The notes: generated from the letters alone by a model not told the origin. Shown: positions 1 to 9,090, counted from the stretch's first letter. The stretch: DNA of 64,000 bases from Gemmataceae bacterium (GCA_009691845.1 SIAJ01000006.1:1-64000); one strand, 5' to 3'. A program made the numbers and translations.

Positions 1-43
1 ACGGGAATAGTGGAGCGAAAAACTAGAAAGGTTCAGTCGAAAC

Positions 44-808
44 ATGCAGTTGAAGGACAAAATCGCATTAGTGACAGGCGGCAGCCGCGGCATTGGTCGC
101 GGCATTGTGCTTGCGCTGGCACGTGAAGGCGCGAAAGTTGCGTTCGTCTTTCGTGGCAATCAAGCAGCCGCCGATGCCCTCGTTGCGGAAGTTGCGGCCA
201 CGGGCGGTGAGGCCAAAGCCTTCCAGGCCGATGTCGCGGAACTCGGTGCGGCCCAAAGAGTCGTCGATCAACTCCTTTCCGAGTGGAGCCGGGTGGACAT
301 CCTGGTCAACAACGCCGGCGTGATCAAGGATGGCCTGTTCATCCGCATGGAACAAGCGGACTGGGACACCGTCATTAACACGAACCTCAACGGTACATTT
401 GCCTTCTGCCGAGCAGTCGCGGCTCAGATGGCCCTCAAGCAACGAGCTGGTCGAATCATCAATATCTCCAGCGTGGCCGCGGAACATGTGAATGTCGGCC
501 AGTGCAATTATGCCGCGAGCAAAGGGGCGGTGAACTCCTTCACGCGAGCCTTGGCCGTCGAACTGGGCAGCCGCAGCGTGACTGTGAATGCCATTGCCCC
601 CGGCTTCATCGAAACCGATATGACGGAAAACATCCGCAACAAGGCGGGTGATTTCATTGCAAAAAAACTGATACCCGCTCGGCGGCTCGGCAAGCCGGAG
701 GACATCGCGGCCGCCGTCGTCTTCCTGGCAAGTCCGGCCGCGGGGTACATCACGGGTCAAGTGTTGACGGTAGATGGTGGCTTGAGCCTCGGTGCAGTTT
801 CTGCGTAA
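44..808 (+). CDS. fabG: 3-oxoacyl-ACP reductase-like SDR (FabG family)
   Basis: A short-chain dehydrogenase/reductase of the FabG type, expected to reduce 3-oxoacyl-ACP to the 3-hydroxy form with NAD(P)H in the cytosol. The Rossmann motif TGGSRGIGRG is at residues 11-20, NNAG at 89-92, and the catalytic N114, S142/S143, Y156 and K160 (YxxxK) are readable. The length of 254 aa is normal. An ACP and a FabZ-like dehydratase follow on the same strand, so this looks like an acyl-elongation cassette whose condensing enzyme may lie upstream of the window. Whether it serves housekeeping fatty acid synthesis or a dedicated lipid cannot be told from sequence. The ribosome binding site is weak. SDR assignment is firm; the exact substrate is inferred from context. 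Confidence 0.88.
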   Translation: MQLKDKIALVTGGSRGIGRGIVLALAREGAKVAFVFRGNQAAADALVAEVAATGGEAKAFQADVAELGAAQRVVDQLLSEWSRVDILVNNAGVIKDGLFIRMEQADWDTVINTNLNGTFAFCRAVAAQMALKQRAGRIINISSVAAEHVNVGQCNYAASKGAVNSFTRALAVELGSRSVTVNAIAPGFIETDMTENIRNKAGDFIAKKLIPARRLGKPEDIAAAVVFLASPAAGYITGQVLTVDGGLSLGAVSA

Positions 809-891
809 GAGTTTTGTGATGGTTGCGGTTCGCACAATGCGTTCCGTTAGGGACAATGAAAAGTAAACCTGGGTAACCGGAGGTTGATCCG

Positions 892-1293
892 ATGACGAAG
901 GATGACATTTTCAAGAAAGTCGCCTCCACGCTGGTTGAGGCACTGAATGTGGACAAGGACCAAGTGTCCCTGGAATCCACGCTTCAGGGCGATCTGGGAG
1001 CCGAGTCGATCGACTTCCTGGACATCGTTTTCCGCCTGGAACGCGAGTTCGGCATCAAGATTCCGCGGAACGAACTCTTCCCAGAGTCGATCTTCCAGGG
1101 CGATCCTGATCTCGTGAAGGACGGCAAAGTGACGGCCAAGGGCATCTCGGAACTTCGCGCCCAAATGCCGTATGCCGATCTGGACACGTTCGAGAAGAAT
1201 CCAACGCTCGAAGCCATCGGCGATCTGTTCACCGTCAACCTTATCACCAGCTACATCGAGTCGAAGCTGAAGAAGCAGGCTCAGGCGGCATAG
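892..1293 (+). CDS. Acyl carrier protein-like, extended (133 aa)
   Basis: An acyl carrier protein-like protein that would carry acyl chains on a phosphopantetheine arm. The attachment serine is S39 in GAESIDFLD, followed by the usual amphipathic segment (FRLEREFGIKIP). A clear GGAGG lies just before the ATG. At 133 aa it is much longer than a housekeeping ACP of about 78 aa: an insertion/extension (roughly residues 65-133) follows the carrier helices and carries no motif I recognise. It sits 83 nt after the FabG-like gene and before a FabZ-like gene, so it is probably the dedicated carrier of this cassette. Carrier function is well supported; the role of the extra segment is unknown. Confidence 0.85.
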   Translation: MTKDDIFKKVASTLVEALNVDKDQVSLESTLQGDLGAESIDFLDIVFRLEREFGIKIPRNELFPESIFQGDPDLVKDGKVTAKGISELRAQMPYADLDTFEKNPTLEAIGDLFTVNLITSYIESKLKKQAQAA

Positions 1294-1315
1294 GCATTCG
1301 CACTCAAAGTAGAAG

Positions 1316-1371
1316 GCACACTCCGAGCTTGTGAATGTTCAGGGGCATTTGTTCTCACGCTCGGAGTGTGC
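1316..1371. repeat. Intergenic palindrome, family A (GTAGCCC/CTCCG type)
   Basis: Perfect 13-bp inverted arms GCACACTCCGAGC (1316-1328) and its complement (1359-1371) enclose 30 nt, and GGGCTAC follows the right arm. It lies between the ACP and dehydratase genes. The CGGAGTGTGCGGGCTAC end recurs in palindromes near 11.9 kb and is related to those at 1.87, 40.9, 50.7 and 57.5 kb. Confidence 0.75.
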
Positions 1372-1390
1372 GGGCTACTTAGGAAATTCC

Positions 1391-1864
1391 ATGCGCTGGA
1401 TCTGGATCGACCGTTTCCTTTCGTTTGAGTCGGGGAAATCGGCCACGGCCGTCAAGAACCTCAGCCTGGCCGAGGACCATTTCAGCGAACACTTTCCCGG
1501 CTATCCGGTTATGCCTGCCCCGCTCATCCTGGAAGGGCTTGCCCAAACGGGCGGCATTCTGGTGGGCGAAGCGAACAACTTTGGCAAGAACGTGGTGCTC
1601 GCCAAGATTCCGAAGGCCAACTTTCGACGTGAGGCCTTCGCAGGGGAATCGCTGACCTACACCACCACACTCTTGCAACTTAGCGAGATTGGCGGACTGG
1701 TTGCAGGCACCGTTCATGTTGGCGAAGAGTTGATCGCCGAGGCTGAAATTTTCTTCGCCCACGTCGAGCCCGAACAATTCCAAAAGCTGACAGGCTCTTC
1801 CGAGAACTTCGTCTTCACCGGCAACCTCAAGCACATGATCGCGATGGCGAAGAAGGCGGCGTAG
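1391..1864 (+). CDS. FabZ-like 3-hydroxyacyl-ACP dehydratase
   Basis: A hotdog-fold dehydratase of the FabZ type, which would remove water from 3-hydroxyacyl-ACP. The signature HFPGYPVMPAPLILEGLAQ contains the expected catalytic His (H34) and Glu (E48). The start at 1391 (157 aa) is chosen because AGGA lies just upstream and because an in-frame start at 1331 would place the family N-terminus behind 20 unrelated residues encoded by a palindrome. It closes the FabG-ACP-FabZ cassette. The substrate may be a special acyl chain, given the enlarged ACP next door. A fatty-acid chain modifier with the same fold is the main alternative. Confidence 0.85.
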   Translation: MRWIWIDRFLSFESGKSATAVKNLSLAEDHFSEHFPGYPVMPAPLILEGLAQTGGILVGEANNFGKNVVLAKIPKANFRREAFAGESLTYTTTLLQLSEIGGLVAGTVHVGEELIAEAEIFFAHVEPEQFQKLTGSSENFVFTGNLKHMIAMAKKAA

Positions 1865-1866
1865 AA

Positions 1867-1895
1867 GTAGCCCTCTCGCGGAGCGAGAGGGCTAC
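1867..1895. terminator. Hairpin at convergent gene ends, family A palindrome
   Basis: GTAGCCCTCTCGC (1867-1879) and its exact complement (1883-1895) leave a 3-nt GGA loop. It begins three bases after the dehydratase stop codon, between two convergent genes, so it could end transcripts from both sides, although no T-tract follows. The same 13-mer arm occurs twice at 40.86-40.96 kb. Confidence 0.65.
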
Positions 1896-1901
1896 GTTGC
1901 C

Positions 1902-4900
1902 TTAGTGGTTAAACAAGAACCCTTCGGTGTTGATCAGGGCCCACGCCAGATCCTGTGCACCCGTTACTCGCTTGTCAGCCGGCGGCGGCAAGGCGATCGT
2001 CCCCGCCAACCGCAGGTATTCGCCATCGCGTGCACGATGTGTATTCCGCAGTTCGGTCTTCTGGGCCTCCGTCCGCTTCTCGGACGGGATCGCCAGTAAT
2101 GCGCGCAGGCTCGCGGGCACACCATCGGCCAGCTTGGGTTGCACATCGTTCGTGGCTGAGACGCGGAACTTGCCGAGCGTGTGCTTTTGGCCAAATTGCA
2201 TCGAGAACGTCACCGTGAACGTCGTTCCGGTTTCGCTCTTGATCGCTTCCTTCACTTCGAACAACGCTGACTGGGAATTGGCGATGCCGTTGGCGATGGC
2301 CCAACCGGTGGTCGGGTTGTTGTCGATCGCGTTGCCAACCTCGAACGTCGGTTGTGAAAGCGTGGCCACCGCCTTGTGCAAGGCGACAGGCTTGATCAAG
2401 GTCGGCTTGTCCGAGTCCGCTGCTTTCACCGTGAATTCTTGTAGCACAAAGTTCCCATTGTCAGCACGGCCTGGGCCCTTTCCTGGCAACGCGGGATCGG
2501 AAAGAGCTTCGAGCCGCAGGGCAGTAACGTGCTTCAATTTCGTGGTGAAGGTCACCGTGAACGTGTCCTTCTCAGGATTGGGGCCGTTCACCAGCACCGA
2601 GTGATCCATCGCGTTGATGTTGAACTTGGCCTTACCGACCGACGACGCCTTTGAAGCGGGCATCGCCTCCCAAACCGGTGCGGTCGAGAGGGATGTCTCC
2701 CACGCGGCCTGTCGGGCATCCAGAGCGGTCTCGTGATCTTTGAATGCCTTCAACTTCGGCTGATACTCAGCCACCTGCGTCGCGTGATCCGCTTCGCCGG
2801 CCTTGATTGCCTTCAGGCTCAATTCCACTTCCTTCGCAGTCGGCAGGCGATTCAGGATCGAGAGGAAGATCTCCTCCACGTACTTGCGATCGTCCTTGTG
2901 CGTAGCCGCGAGTTTGTTCAGGCGATTGTTCGGGTCGCGAAGCGCATCGCCGACGATCGGGCCATTCACCAGGCTTAGAATCGGCCCAAGCATCATGTTG
3001 TTCGACCGTTCGCATTCGCAGGCACTTTCTCGCACGGGTTTGCCGAACAACTCCAGGAATCCGCCCGGCAGATCGACGGCACCATCGAGAACTTGTGCGG
3101 CTCGCGAGCCGGCCGGCAAGCCGGGGAGTCTGCTGGGCGCTCCCGTGGTACGATGAATCGCGTCGTACAGCGCCTCGGCCGATAACCGGCGGGCGAGAGC
3201 ATGCGAGTAGTTCGTATCGTCCCCTTCGTTCCACTTGCTCGTTGCGACGGAAAGTTGATACGTGCGGCTCTTGCAAATGGTCTTGATGAGCATCTGCACG
3301 TTGAAGTTGCTGTCGATGAAATCCTTGGTCAGGCGATCGAGCAAGGCCGGGTTGGTCGGTGGATTGCCGGCCCGGATATCATCGACCGGCTCGATGATGC
3401 CAACGCCCGTCAGATAACTCCAGATGCGGTTTACGTAGCTCTTGGCGAAGTAGGGGTTCTGCTTGGAGGTCGCCCACTTGGCAAGTTGCTCGCGTCGCGT
3501 TTCCGTGCCTATTGGGTGATCCGAGTGCGAATAAGGAAAGTTCGGCGTGGCCGGCAGCCCCGTGCGGAGGTGCGTCACTTCCTTATTCCCCTTGTCGGTG
3601 ATGACTTCGACCAGCGGGACCGGTGCATCGGTGGCTGAGCCACCAATCTTCTGCCCCTTGAAGAGCGGGTCTTCATCGCGGCCGACCTGGGCGAAGAACG
3701 CCGCCAGCGAATAATACTGGTCCTGAGTCCAGCGTTCAAATGGATGGTCGTGGCACTTGTTGCAGTTGAACCGGATGGCCAGGAACAGGTGCGTCGTGTT
3801 TTCCATGACGGCATCGGGTTCGCGAAGCGTCTTGAAATAAGAGGCTGGCGGGTTGGTCACGTTCGAGCCGCTCGCCGTCAGCACATTGTAAGCGAGCTTG
3901 TTGTAAGGCACGTTGTCGGTCAACGCTTTGTGAATGAATCCACGTAGTGCGCCGGCCCCACCATCGCCCAGAAACTTGCGGTTCACCTGCAGCATGTCAG
4001 CCCATTTGTTCGTCCAGTGCTCGATGTAGTCGGTGCTGCCAACGAGCTTGTCGATCAATTCGTCGCGCTTGACCTGGACCGGCCGTTTGTCATCGAGAAA
4101 GGCTCGCACGACTTCAGGCTCCGGCGGCAGCCCGGCCAAGTCGATGGAAATGCGGCGAACGAAATCGGCATCGGTACACAAGTCGCTCGGCAATACCTTG
4201 ATCTTCTTCAGCTTCTCATACACCAGTTCGTCGATGTGATTGAACTTTGGCGGATCACTCCAGGCAAAGCCGGTGCGATCACCCATCGTGAAAAGCGTGC
4301 TGGCCGAATAGGCCCCTTCGTAGCGTGCCAGCATCGTGGCCTCGCCGCGTCGAACTGTCGTGACCAGGCCTCCGCCCGATTTCTCGACTGTGGCGGCATC
4401 CGTGTTGCTGCTCTCCACAAAGGCCTCGGCCGTCACGTCGCGAGTTGAACCGTCCTTGTAAGTGGCAATAATCGTGAATTGCTGCTTCATGCCGATTGTG
4501 GGGATGACCGGGTCTTTCGGCAGCATCTCCAGTGAAACGACACGGGGTGCGGCCAAATCAAGTTTTACGCCTTGAGCAATCCAGGTTTTAGCGAGTTCAT
4601 ATCGCGGATCGCCGGGCTGCCAAACGACCTCGCCGCCGTGAGGCACCCCACCCGCCGGCTTCATCAACATCAGGCTGCGATCCGGGGCGGCCCGGTTGAA
4701 GCGCCGACCTTCGAGATCGTCGGTCAGGGCCCGATGATCGTAGAGTGGGTCGTAGCCGCGAAGCGAAAGTTTGAAGCCGTTCTTCCCTTCCAGCGAACCA
4801 TGACACGTGCCGGCATTACATCCCAGCCGGGAAAGTGCCGGGGCCACGTCCTTAACGAACGACACGTTGTACGGGTCCTTGAGCCCGCTCACCGCCACCG

Positions 4901-5222
4901 GGATCGCGATCGACTTCTCGCCAAGACTGATCTTGATCGTGCCCGTGCCGCTATCGACTGGGCGGACGATGCCATTCGGCGTCGCCTTGACGAACGGCGG
5001 CAATTCGACCTTGCCGATGCGAGTGACATCGACGAGGTCGCCGTTATCGAGAGTCGCCGTCACCACGAGTTGGGCGTACTCGAACACAGTCTTGAGAATA
5101 ACGCTCGCCGGCTTCGCTTCCAGCTTGGCCACGGTACGGCCAGGCGGCAGCTTCTCTTGTGCGAACGCGGGAACGGCCGCAGCCAGAACAACAACTGACA
5201 ATAGGAATCGGCGGTTCAACAT
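1902..5222 (-). CDS. Exported DUF1549/DUF1553 cytochrome-like protein
   Basis: A large exported protein (1106 aa) of the planctomycete DUF1549/DUF1553 type. The start at 5222 gives a typical signal peptide (MLNRRFLLSVVVLAAAVPAFA) and has AGGTGA upstream; the frame is open 63 codons further but that stretch does not look like protein. A CxxCH motif (CNAGTCHG) lies in the N-terminal cytochrome-like part, an Ig-like segment follows, then DUF1549, a second CxxCH (CNKCHDHPF), and DUF1553 toward the C-terminus. These families are abundant in planctomycetes and are thought to act outside the cytoplasm, possibly in polysaccharide-linked redox chemistry, but no reaction is established. It stands alone, with no DUF1501 partner gene in the window. 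Confidence 0.88.
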   Translation of the reverse strand: MLNRRFLLSVVVLAAAVPAFAQEKLPPGRTVAKLEAKPASVILKTVFEYAQLVVTATLDNGDLVDVTRIGKVELPPFVKATPNGIVRPVDSGTGTIKISLGEKSIAIPVAVSGLKDPYNVSFVKDVAPALSRLGCNAGTCHGSLEGKNGFKLSLRGYDPLYDHRALTDDLEGRRFNRAAPDRSLMLMKPAGGVPHGGEVVWQPGDPRYELAKTWIAQGVKLDLAAPRVVSLEMLPKDPVIPTIGMKQQFTIIATYKDGSTRDVTAEAFVESSNTDAATVEKSGGGLVTTVRRGEATMLARYEGAYSASTLFTMGDRTGFAWSDPPKFNHIDELVYEKLKKIKVLPSDLCTDADFVRRISIDLAGLPPEPEVVRAFLDDKRPVQVKRDELIDKLVGSTDYIEHWTNKWADMLQVNRKFLGDGGAGALRGFIHKALTDNVPYNKLAYNVLTASGSNVTNPPASYFKTLREPDAVMENTTHLFLAIRFNCNKCHDHPFERWTQDQYYSLAAFFAQVGRDEDPLFKGQKIGGSATDAPVPLVEVITDKGNKEVTHLRTGLPATPNFPYSHSDHPIGTETRREQLAKWATSKQNPYFAKSYVNRIWSYLTGVGIIEPVDDIRAGNPPTNPALLDRLTKDFIDSNFNVQMLIKTICKSRTYQLSVATSKWNEGDDTNYSHALARRLSAEALYDAIHRTTGAPSRLPGLPAGSRAAQVLDGAVDLPGGFLELFGKPVRESACECERSNNMMLGPILSLVNGPIVGDALRDPNNRLNKLAATHKDDRKYVEEIFLSILNRLPTAKEVELSLKAIKAGEADHATQVAEYQPKLKAFKDHETALDARQAAWETSLSTAPVWEAMPASKASSVGKAKFNINAMDHSVLVNGPNPEKDTFTVTFTTKLKHVTALRLEALSDPALPGKGPGRADNGNFVLQEFTVKAADSDKPTLIKPVALHKAVATLSQPTFEVGNAIDNNPTTGWAIANGIANSQSALFEVKEAIKSETGTTFTVTFSMQFGQKHTLGKFRVSATNDVQPKLADGVPASLRALLAIPSEKRTEAQKTELRNTHRARDGEYLRLAGTIALPPPADKRVTGAQDLAWALINTEGFLFNH

Positions 5223-5551
5223 GCGTTCACCTGAAAGCAAGGAGAGAAATCGTGGGCGGCCCAAGGGTGCGGGCAAACGTAAGGCGGGATAGAAGAATGA
5301 TAGCAGAAGTAGCCAGACCAGTCGAGCGGCCAGGCTACCAATGCGAGGCCGGCCAGCGTAACATCTTTTTCCAGACGGACCCCACCGCCGAAATGCTGGC
5401 AAATCGACCACACGCCGACCGCCGTGCCGGTAATAATGAATGCGCGGGAAAGCCGGTTGCGGTCACCCGAGTTTGCTCTCGGTTTTCATCGGGTGAGGTT
5501 TACAATTCCTTCGGCCAAGCGAAGTGTACATAAGGGAGGATTGTTGGCGAC
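5223..5551. other. Divergent intergenic region, no gene seen
   Basis: 329 bp separate the divergent DUF1549/DUF1553 gene and the membrane-protein gene. It presumably holds both promoters, but I see no convincing -35/-10 pair, repeat or small gene. Confidence 0.4.
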
Positions 5552-6277
5552 ATGCAAGAGGTCCTGGACCTGAATCTGATTCACCTGTTCACGTTCTATC
5601 TCGCGGCTGCGTTCCTGCTCAGCACGGTGCGACGTCTACGGCAATACCACGACATTGCTCAGCTGGCCCTGGCGGCCCCTAACCGCTGGCCGCGTGTTCT
5701 GGAACAGATCAAGGGTCACTGGATCATGTTCCTGACCTGGACGACGTTTCGGCCGGCTGCGATCGCTCTCGGGTTGCTGCTCGCGCAAATGATCTGCTCG
5801 CGGATGATCTGGCCAACGGCAACTCTCACGATTCGGGAGCTGTTGGACGAATGGTGGGTGACGGCATTGGTGTTGCTTTTCCTGGTGGCCATGATTTCGG
5901 TCGACCTTTATTTCATTATCCGCGTCGGTGCCCTGGATCGGAGTGAGACGGAAAACTACCTCGACGAGGCAGAACACTGGCTGACATCCTGGAGGGCCCC
6001 GTTGATCAAGACGATCACGCTCGGGTACATCAATCCGCGACAGATGGTTTACGTCGAAGTGAAAAAAGCGGTCGAAGAGGGCCGTGGCCTTTTGCATCGC
6101 ACGCTGTGGTGGGTGTCCGCCCAGGCCGGCTTGCGGACGGCGTATGGTTTGCTTCTTTGGCTTGCCTGGGCCGTCCATCCGGATGTCGAGCCCCCTAAAC
6201 CGTTGGCAAACGAACCCGCCACCGCTATTTTGGATGTGCCGAGGTCTCTTCAGCAATCACTCAGGTCTGACGCATGA
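5552..6277 (+). CDS. Hypothetical membrane protein coupled to a DtxR-type regulator
   Basis: A 241-aa protein of unknown function with about three or four likely membrane segments: near residues 5-22, 58-80, 104-128 and 205-220. The middle part is charged and soluble-looking. No family is recognised. Its stop codon overlaps the next start in ATGA (6274-6277), so translation is probably coupled to the downstream metal-dependent regulator. By analogy with operons of this layout it may take part in metal homeostasis or be controlled by that regulator, but this is inference from position only. Confidence 0.72.
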   Translation: MQEVLDLNLIHLFTFYLAAAFLLSTVRRLRQYHDIAQLALAAPNRWPRVLEQIKGHWIMFLTWTTFRPAAIALGLLLAQMICSRMIWPTATLTIRELLDEWWVTALVLLFLVAMISVDLYFIIRVGALDRSETENYLDEAEHWLTSWRAPLIKTITLGYINPRQMVYVEVKKAVEEGRGLLHRTLWWVSAQAGLRTAYGLLLWLAWAVHPDVEPPKPLANEPATAILDVPRSLQQSLRSDA

Positions 6278-6942
6278 CGGTTACTCTCAGTCCGGCCGTC
6301 CAAGACTACCTTAAAGCGATCCATGCGCTTGGGGGTGCCGAAGAAGTCGTATCACCCAACGAAATTGCGGCCTCGCTCGAAGTGCGTGCTCCGTCCGTCA
6401 CGGGCATGTTGAAGCGTTTAGCGAAGGATGCTCTGATCGATTATGAGTCGGGTGCCGGGGCTCGACTGACAGCGACAGGATTGGCGGAAGCCCGACGTGT
6501 AGTTCGACGTCATCGCCTGGCCGAGCTTTTCTTGACCCGCGTCTTGGGCCTCGACTGGAGCGAGGTGGATGCGGAAGCCGAGGCCCTGGAGCATGCGATT
6601 TCACCACGGCTCGAGGCTGCGATTGCCGCACACCTGAACGAACCCCTCGAAGACCCGCACGGCCATCCGATCCCGAGTTCCACCGGCGAACTGCATCAAC
6701 GCGATCTGAAGCGGCTGAACGAATTTCGTGCGGGGGAGCACATTGTCATTCGCGAGGTCGCAGATGACAATTCCGCCAAACTGAGGCGATGGAGTGCGCT
6801 CGGTCTGACGCCTGGCGCTCGAGTTCAAATTCTCAACTACCAAGAACTCGACGACCTGTTCGAAGTCAGCGTCGCCGGGACCATAATTCGTCTCGGGAGC
6901 GAGGGACTTTCAGGTATCCGTGGCGAAGCAATTTTCGCCTGA
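6274..6942 (+). CDS. DtxR/MntR-family metal-dependent transcriptional regulator
   Basis: A 222-aa regulator with the DtxR layout: an N-terminal winged helix (residues 1-60, with EIAASLEVRAPSVTGMLKRL as recognition region), a dimerisation/metal-binding middle (RRHRLAELFL..., E/H-rich 70-125), and a C-terminal FeoA/SH3-like domain (about 145-222). Such proteins sense Fe(II) or Mn(II) and repress uptake genes. The HGHPIPS sequence after the dimerisation helices is typical. The metal cannot be decided from sequence. It is coupled by a 4-bp overlap to the membrane protein upstream. No operator with obvious dyad symmetry was spotted near 5500. Confidence 0.88.
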   Translation: MTVTLSPAVQDYLKAIHALGGAEEVVSPNEIAASLEVRAPSVTGMLKRLAKDALIDYESGAGARLTATGLAEARRVVRRHRLAELFLTRVLGLDWSEVDAEAEALEHAISPRLEAAIAAHLNEPLEDPHGHPIPSSTGELHQRDLKRLNEFRAGEHIVIREVADDNSAKLRRWSALGLTPGARVQILNYQELDDLFEVSVAGTIIRLGSEGLSGIRGEAIFA

Positions 6943-7101
6943 ACAAAGCCAAATTCTTGCGACACCTGATTCAAAATCTCGATTTGACGACATCTCACGA
7001 GTAACGTAGTGTTGTGCGAGTCCAAGGTCGGTCCCGTCAGATTCGACCCAGTAGACCTCCCCCCTCTTTCAACCTTTTTTCCACCGGGAGGCAGTTCGCA
7101 T

Positions 7102-7260
7102 ATGGTTTCGCAGATATTATTTTGTCCGCTTGCCGTGATCGGGATCACGGGGCTTTACGTCGCCTGGCACAGAATTCGACTTGGTCGAGCCACTGGCCCA
7201 AAGCAGCAACTCCGAGAACGAATCACGTACATGCTGTGGGTGGCCGCAAGCCGCGGGTGA
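7102..7260 (+). CDS. Possible 52-aa small membrane protein
   Basis: A short ORF beginning MVSQILFCPLAVIGITGLYV that would be a single-pass membrane protein with a basic, amphipathic tail. GGGAGG at 7086-7091 has good spacing to the ATG at 7102, which is the main reason for calling it. It is followed immediately by a long palindrome (7272-7346) and converges on corA. No homolog is recognised; it could be a chance ORF. Confidence 0.45.
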   Translation: MVSQILFCPLAVIGITGLYVAWHRIRLGRATGPKQQLRERITYMLWVAASRG

Positions 7261-7271
7261 TCTTTCGATAT

Positions 7272-7346
7272 GTAGGGTGGGCGGAAGCCTTGCGCAGACC
7301 ACCTCGCCCGAAGCGATGGGTTCCGCAAGGCTTCTGCCCACCCTAC
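7272..7346. repeat. Long intergenic hairpin between convergent genes
   Basis: Two 23-nt arms (7272-7294 and 7324-7346) are complementary at 22 positions, with one G-T wobble, around a 29-nt loop. The outer part reads GTAGGGTGGGC / GCCCACCCTAC. It lies between the small ORF and the 3' end of corA, as expected of a repeated REP-like element or a two-way terminator. Confidence 0.7.
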
Positions 7347-7367
7347 CAGGTCAGACCAGCCAACGAA

Positions 7368-8390
7368 TCACCGTTCGAACCATCTCTGTCGTCGGAAGAC
7401 CCAAATCGCCAAGACGGCAACCAGCAGCATGAGCCCGAGAGCGAACGGATAGCCGTAAGTCCACTTCGTTTCAGGCAAAACCTCGAAGTTCATTCCATAA
7501 ATACTGGCGATGAGAGACATGGGCAGGATGACGGTCGATACCATGGCCAACATTTTCATGATGGCATTGAGCTTGTTCGAGGCGGCTGCGAGATGCGTTT
7601 GCATCAGATCACTCGTCATTTCGCGTGCCCCTTCAATCAACTCCGTGTATCGCACCAAATGGTCGTAGACATTGCGGTAGTAAGCAATCTCGCGATCGTC
7701 GACCAACTCGAACTCTCCCCGCGTCAGTCGAGCGAGTACCTCACGCATCAAGATCAGGGTTTTTCGTAGCGAGATCACTCGGCGCTTAAGATGAACGAGT
7801 TCAGTTAGCAGCTGTTGAGTTGGGGTGGTGAGGACACTCACCTCGATCTCGTCGAGTCGATCCACGATTCGATCGACCTCTGGAGCAAACTCATCCACCA
7901 GTCGATCCAGAACGAGATGAAACAGATAATCCGGTCCACGGCCAGCTTGGGCCGTGTGGCGTGAGAGGAACTGAGAGAGATCCGCGATAGCCGACAATGG
8001 CTCGTAGTGGTGTGTGATGAGCAACCGATGCGTGATGATGGCACTGAGTTGGACGACGCCGCAGGTCTTGGCGAGTTCTCCGTTCGGGGCGGTGTGAGAC
8101 GGATGCAGGGGATTCGCAATGACGAACAAATAGTCCGCGAATTCCTCGACTTTCGGAAAGTGCGGCGGGGAGTCCGGATCCCGGCGTGGCTTCGTGACGT
8201 CCTCCAGGGTGAGAACATGCACGGGCATGAATTTTTCGAAAACGAGCCGCTCCTCTTCCTCGCTTGGGAATTCCAAATCGACCCACCAAACCTCCTCCTC
8301 TGGGATGTGCAGCCCGTTCGCGGGCAACTCGAAGGCTTGAATCCAGGTTCCATGCTTCTCCCCAGGCTGCCAGCGAAAAAAAGAGAGCAT
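7368..8390 (-). CDS. corA: CorA-family Mg2+/Co2+ transporter
   Basis: A divalent cation channel of the CorA family, 340 aa. The N-terminal two thirds form the soluble funnel domain. The C-terminus has two membrane helices, and the first ends in the defining GMN motif (SIYGMNFEVLPE), followed by TYGYPFALGLMLLVAVLAIWVF and a basic tail. Length and layout are normal for the family. It is divergent from the ECF sigma gene with 109 bp between starts. CorA proteins normally carry Mg2+ into the cell down the membrane potential; some members instead move Co2+, Ni2+ or Zn2+. Confidence 0.93.
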   Translation of the reverse strand: MLSFFRWQPGEKHGTWIQAFELPANGLHIPEEEVWWVDLEFPSEEEERLVFEKFMPVHVLTLEDVTKPRRDPDSPPHFPKVEEFADYLFVIANPLHPSHTAPNGELAKTCGVVQLSAIITHRLLITHHYEPLSAIADLSQFLSRHTAQAGRGPDYLFHLVLDRLVDEFAPEVDRIVDRLDEIEVSVLTTPTQQLLTELVHLKRRVISLRKTLILMREVLARLTRGEFELVDDREIAYYRNVYDHLVRYTELIEGAREMTSDLMQTHLAAASNKLNAIMKMLAMVSTVILPMSLIASIYGMNFEVLPETKWTYGYPFALGLMLLVAVLAIWVFRRQRWFER

Positions 8391-8499
8391 TGAGATAGTT
8401 CCATTTCTTGCTCGCGTCGAATGGCCCGAGCAGTATAGAATGGGGTTTGAATAGGAAGCCAGCCTGTGCCGTCTGCACCAATGGAGTGTACGCCGCGCT

Positions 8500-9090
8500 A
8501 TGCGACCCGTCTCGCCTCAACCTCCCCCAGATGGGGAAGATGTAATCGTTGCCCGTGCCGTGCGTGGCGATGGTGCGGCTTTGGATGAGTTATTCCGTCG
8601 GCATCGGGATCATGCGTATCGAGTTGCCTACCGCTTGCTGGGCAACTCGGAAGATGCGCTCGACGCCTTGCAAGAGGGCTTTATCAAGGCACTGACGCAC
8701 TTGCACGGTTTCGAACGACGATCCTCCTTCAAGACCTGGCTTTTGCGAGTCGTCAGTAACGCCGCACTGGACCTGGGGCGGCAACGTCGGCGTCGTGAAA
8801 AATTAAGCGCCGACGCGACCAGTCGGGCGACATCAGAGTCTGGATCGACTCCCGAACATGCCGACCCTTGCCGCGAGGCGGAAGAATCGGACCTGCGAAA
8901 TGCTGTGGCCGATGCGTTGATGATGCTCCCGGAATCCCAAAGACGGACGTTCGTCTTGCATGTGGATGGTGGGATGAGTTATCGCGAAGTCGCCGAGACG
9001 ATGGGAATCTCGATCGGCACGGTGATGAGTCGACTATTCTATGCCCGACAAAAACTGAGGGGGATCCTCGCTTCCCGAGTGCAGGCATGA
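8500..9090 (+). CDS. ECF-type RNA polymerase sigma factor
   Basis: A 196-aa extracytoplasmic-function sigma factor. Region 2 (about residues 15-90) contains DALDALQEGFIKAL and SSFKTWLLRVVSNAALD. Region 4 (about 140-192) contains QRRTFVLHVDGGMSYREVAETMGISIGTV, the -35-recognising helix-turn-helix. Its stop overlaps the anti-sigma start in ATGA (9087-9090), and a small exported protein follows. It would direct polymerase to a stress or envelope regulon when released by the downstream anti-sigma factor. The spacer between regions 2 and 4 (residues 90-130) is longer than in minimal ECFs. Confidence 0.93.
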   Translation: MRPVSPQPPPDGEDVIVARAVRGDGAALDELFRRHRDHAYRVAYRLLGNSEDALDALQEGFIKALTHLHGFERRSSFKTWLLRVVSNAALDLGRQRRRREKLSADATSRATSESGSTPEHADPCREAEESDLRNAVADALMMLPESQRRTFVLHVDGGMSYREVAETMGISIGTVMSRLFYARQKLRGILASRVQA

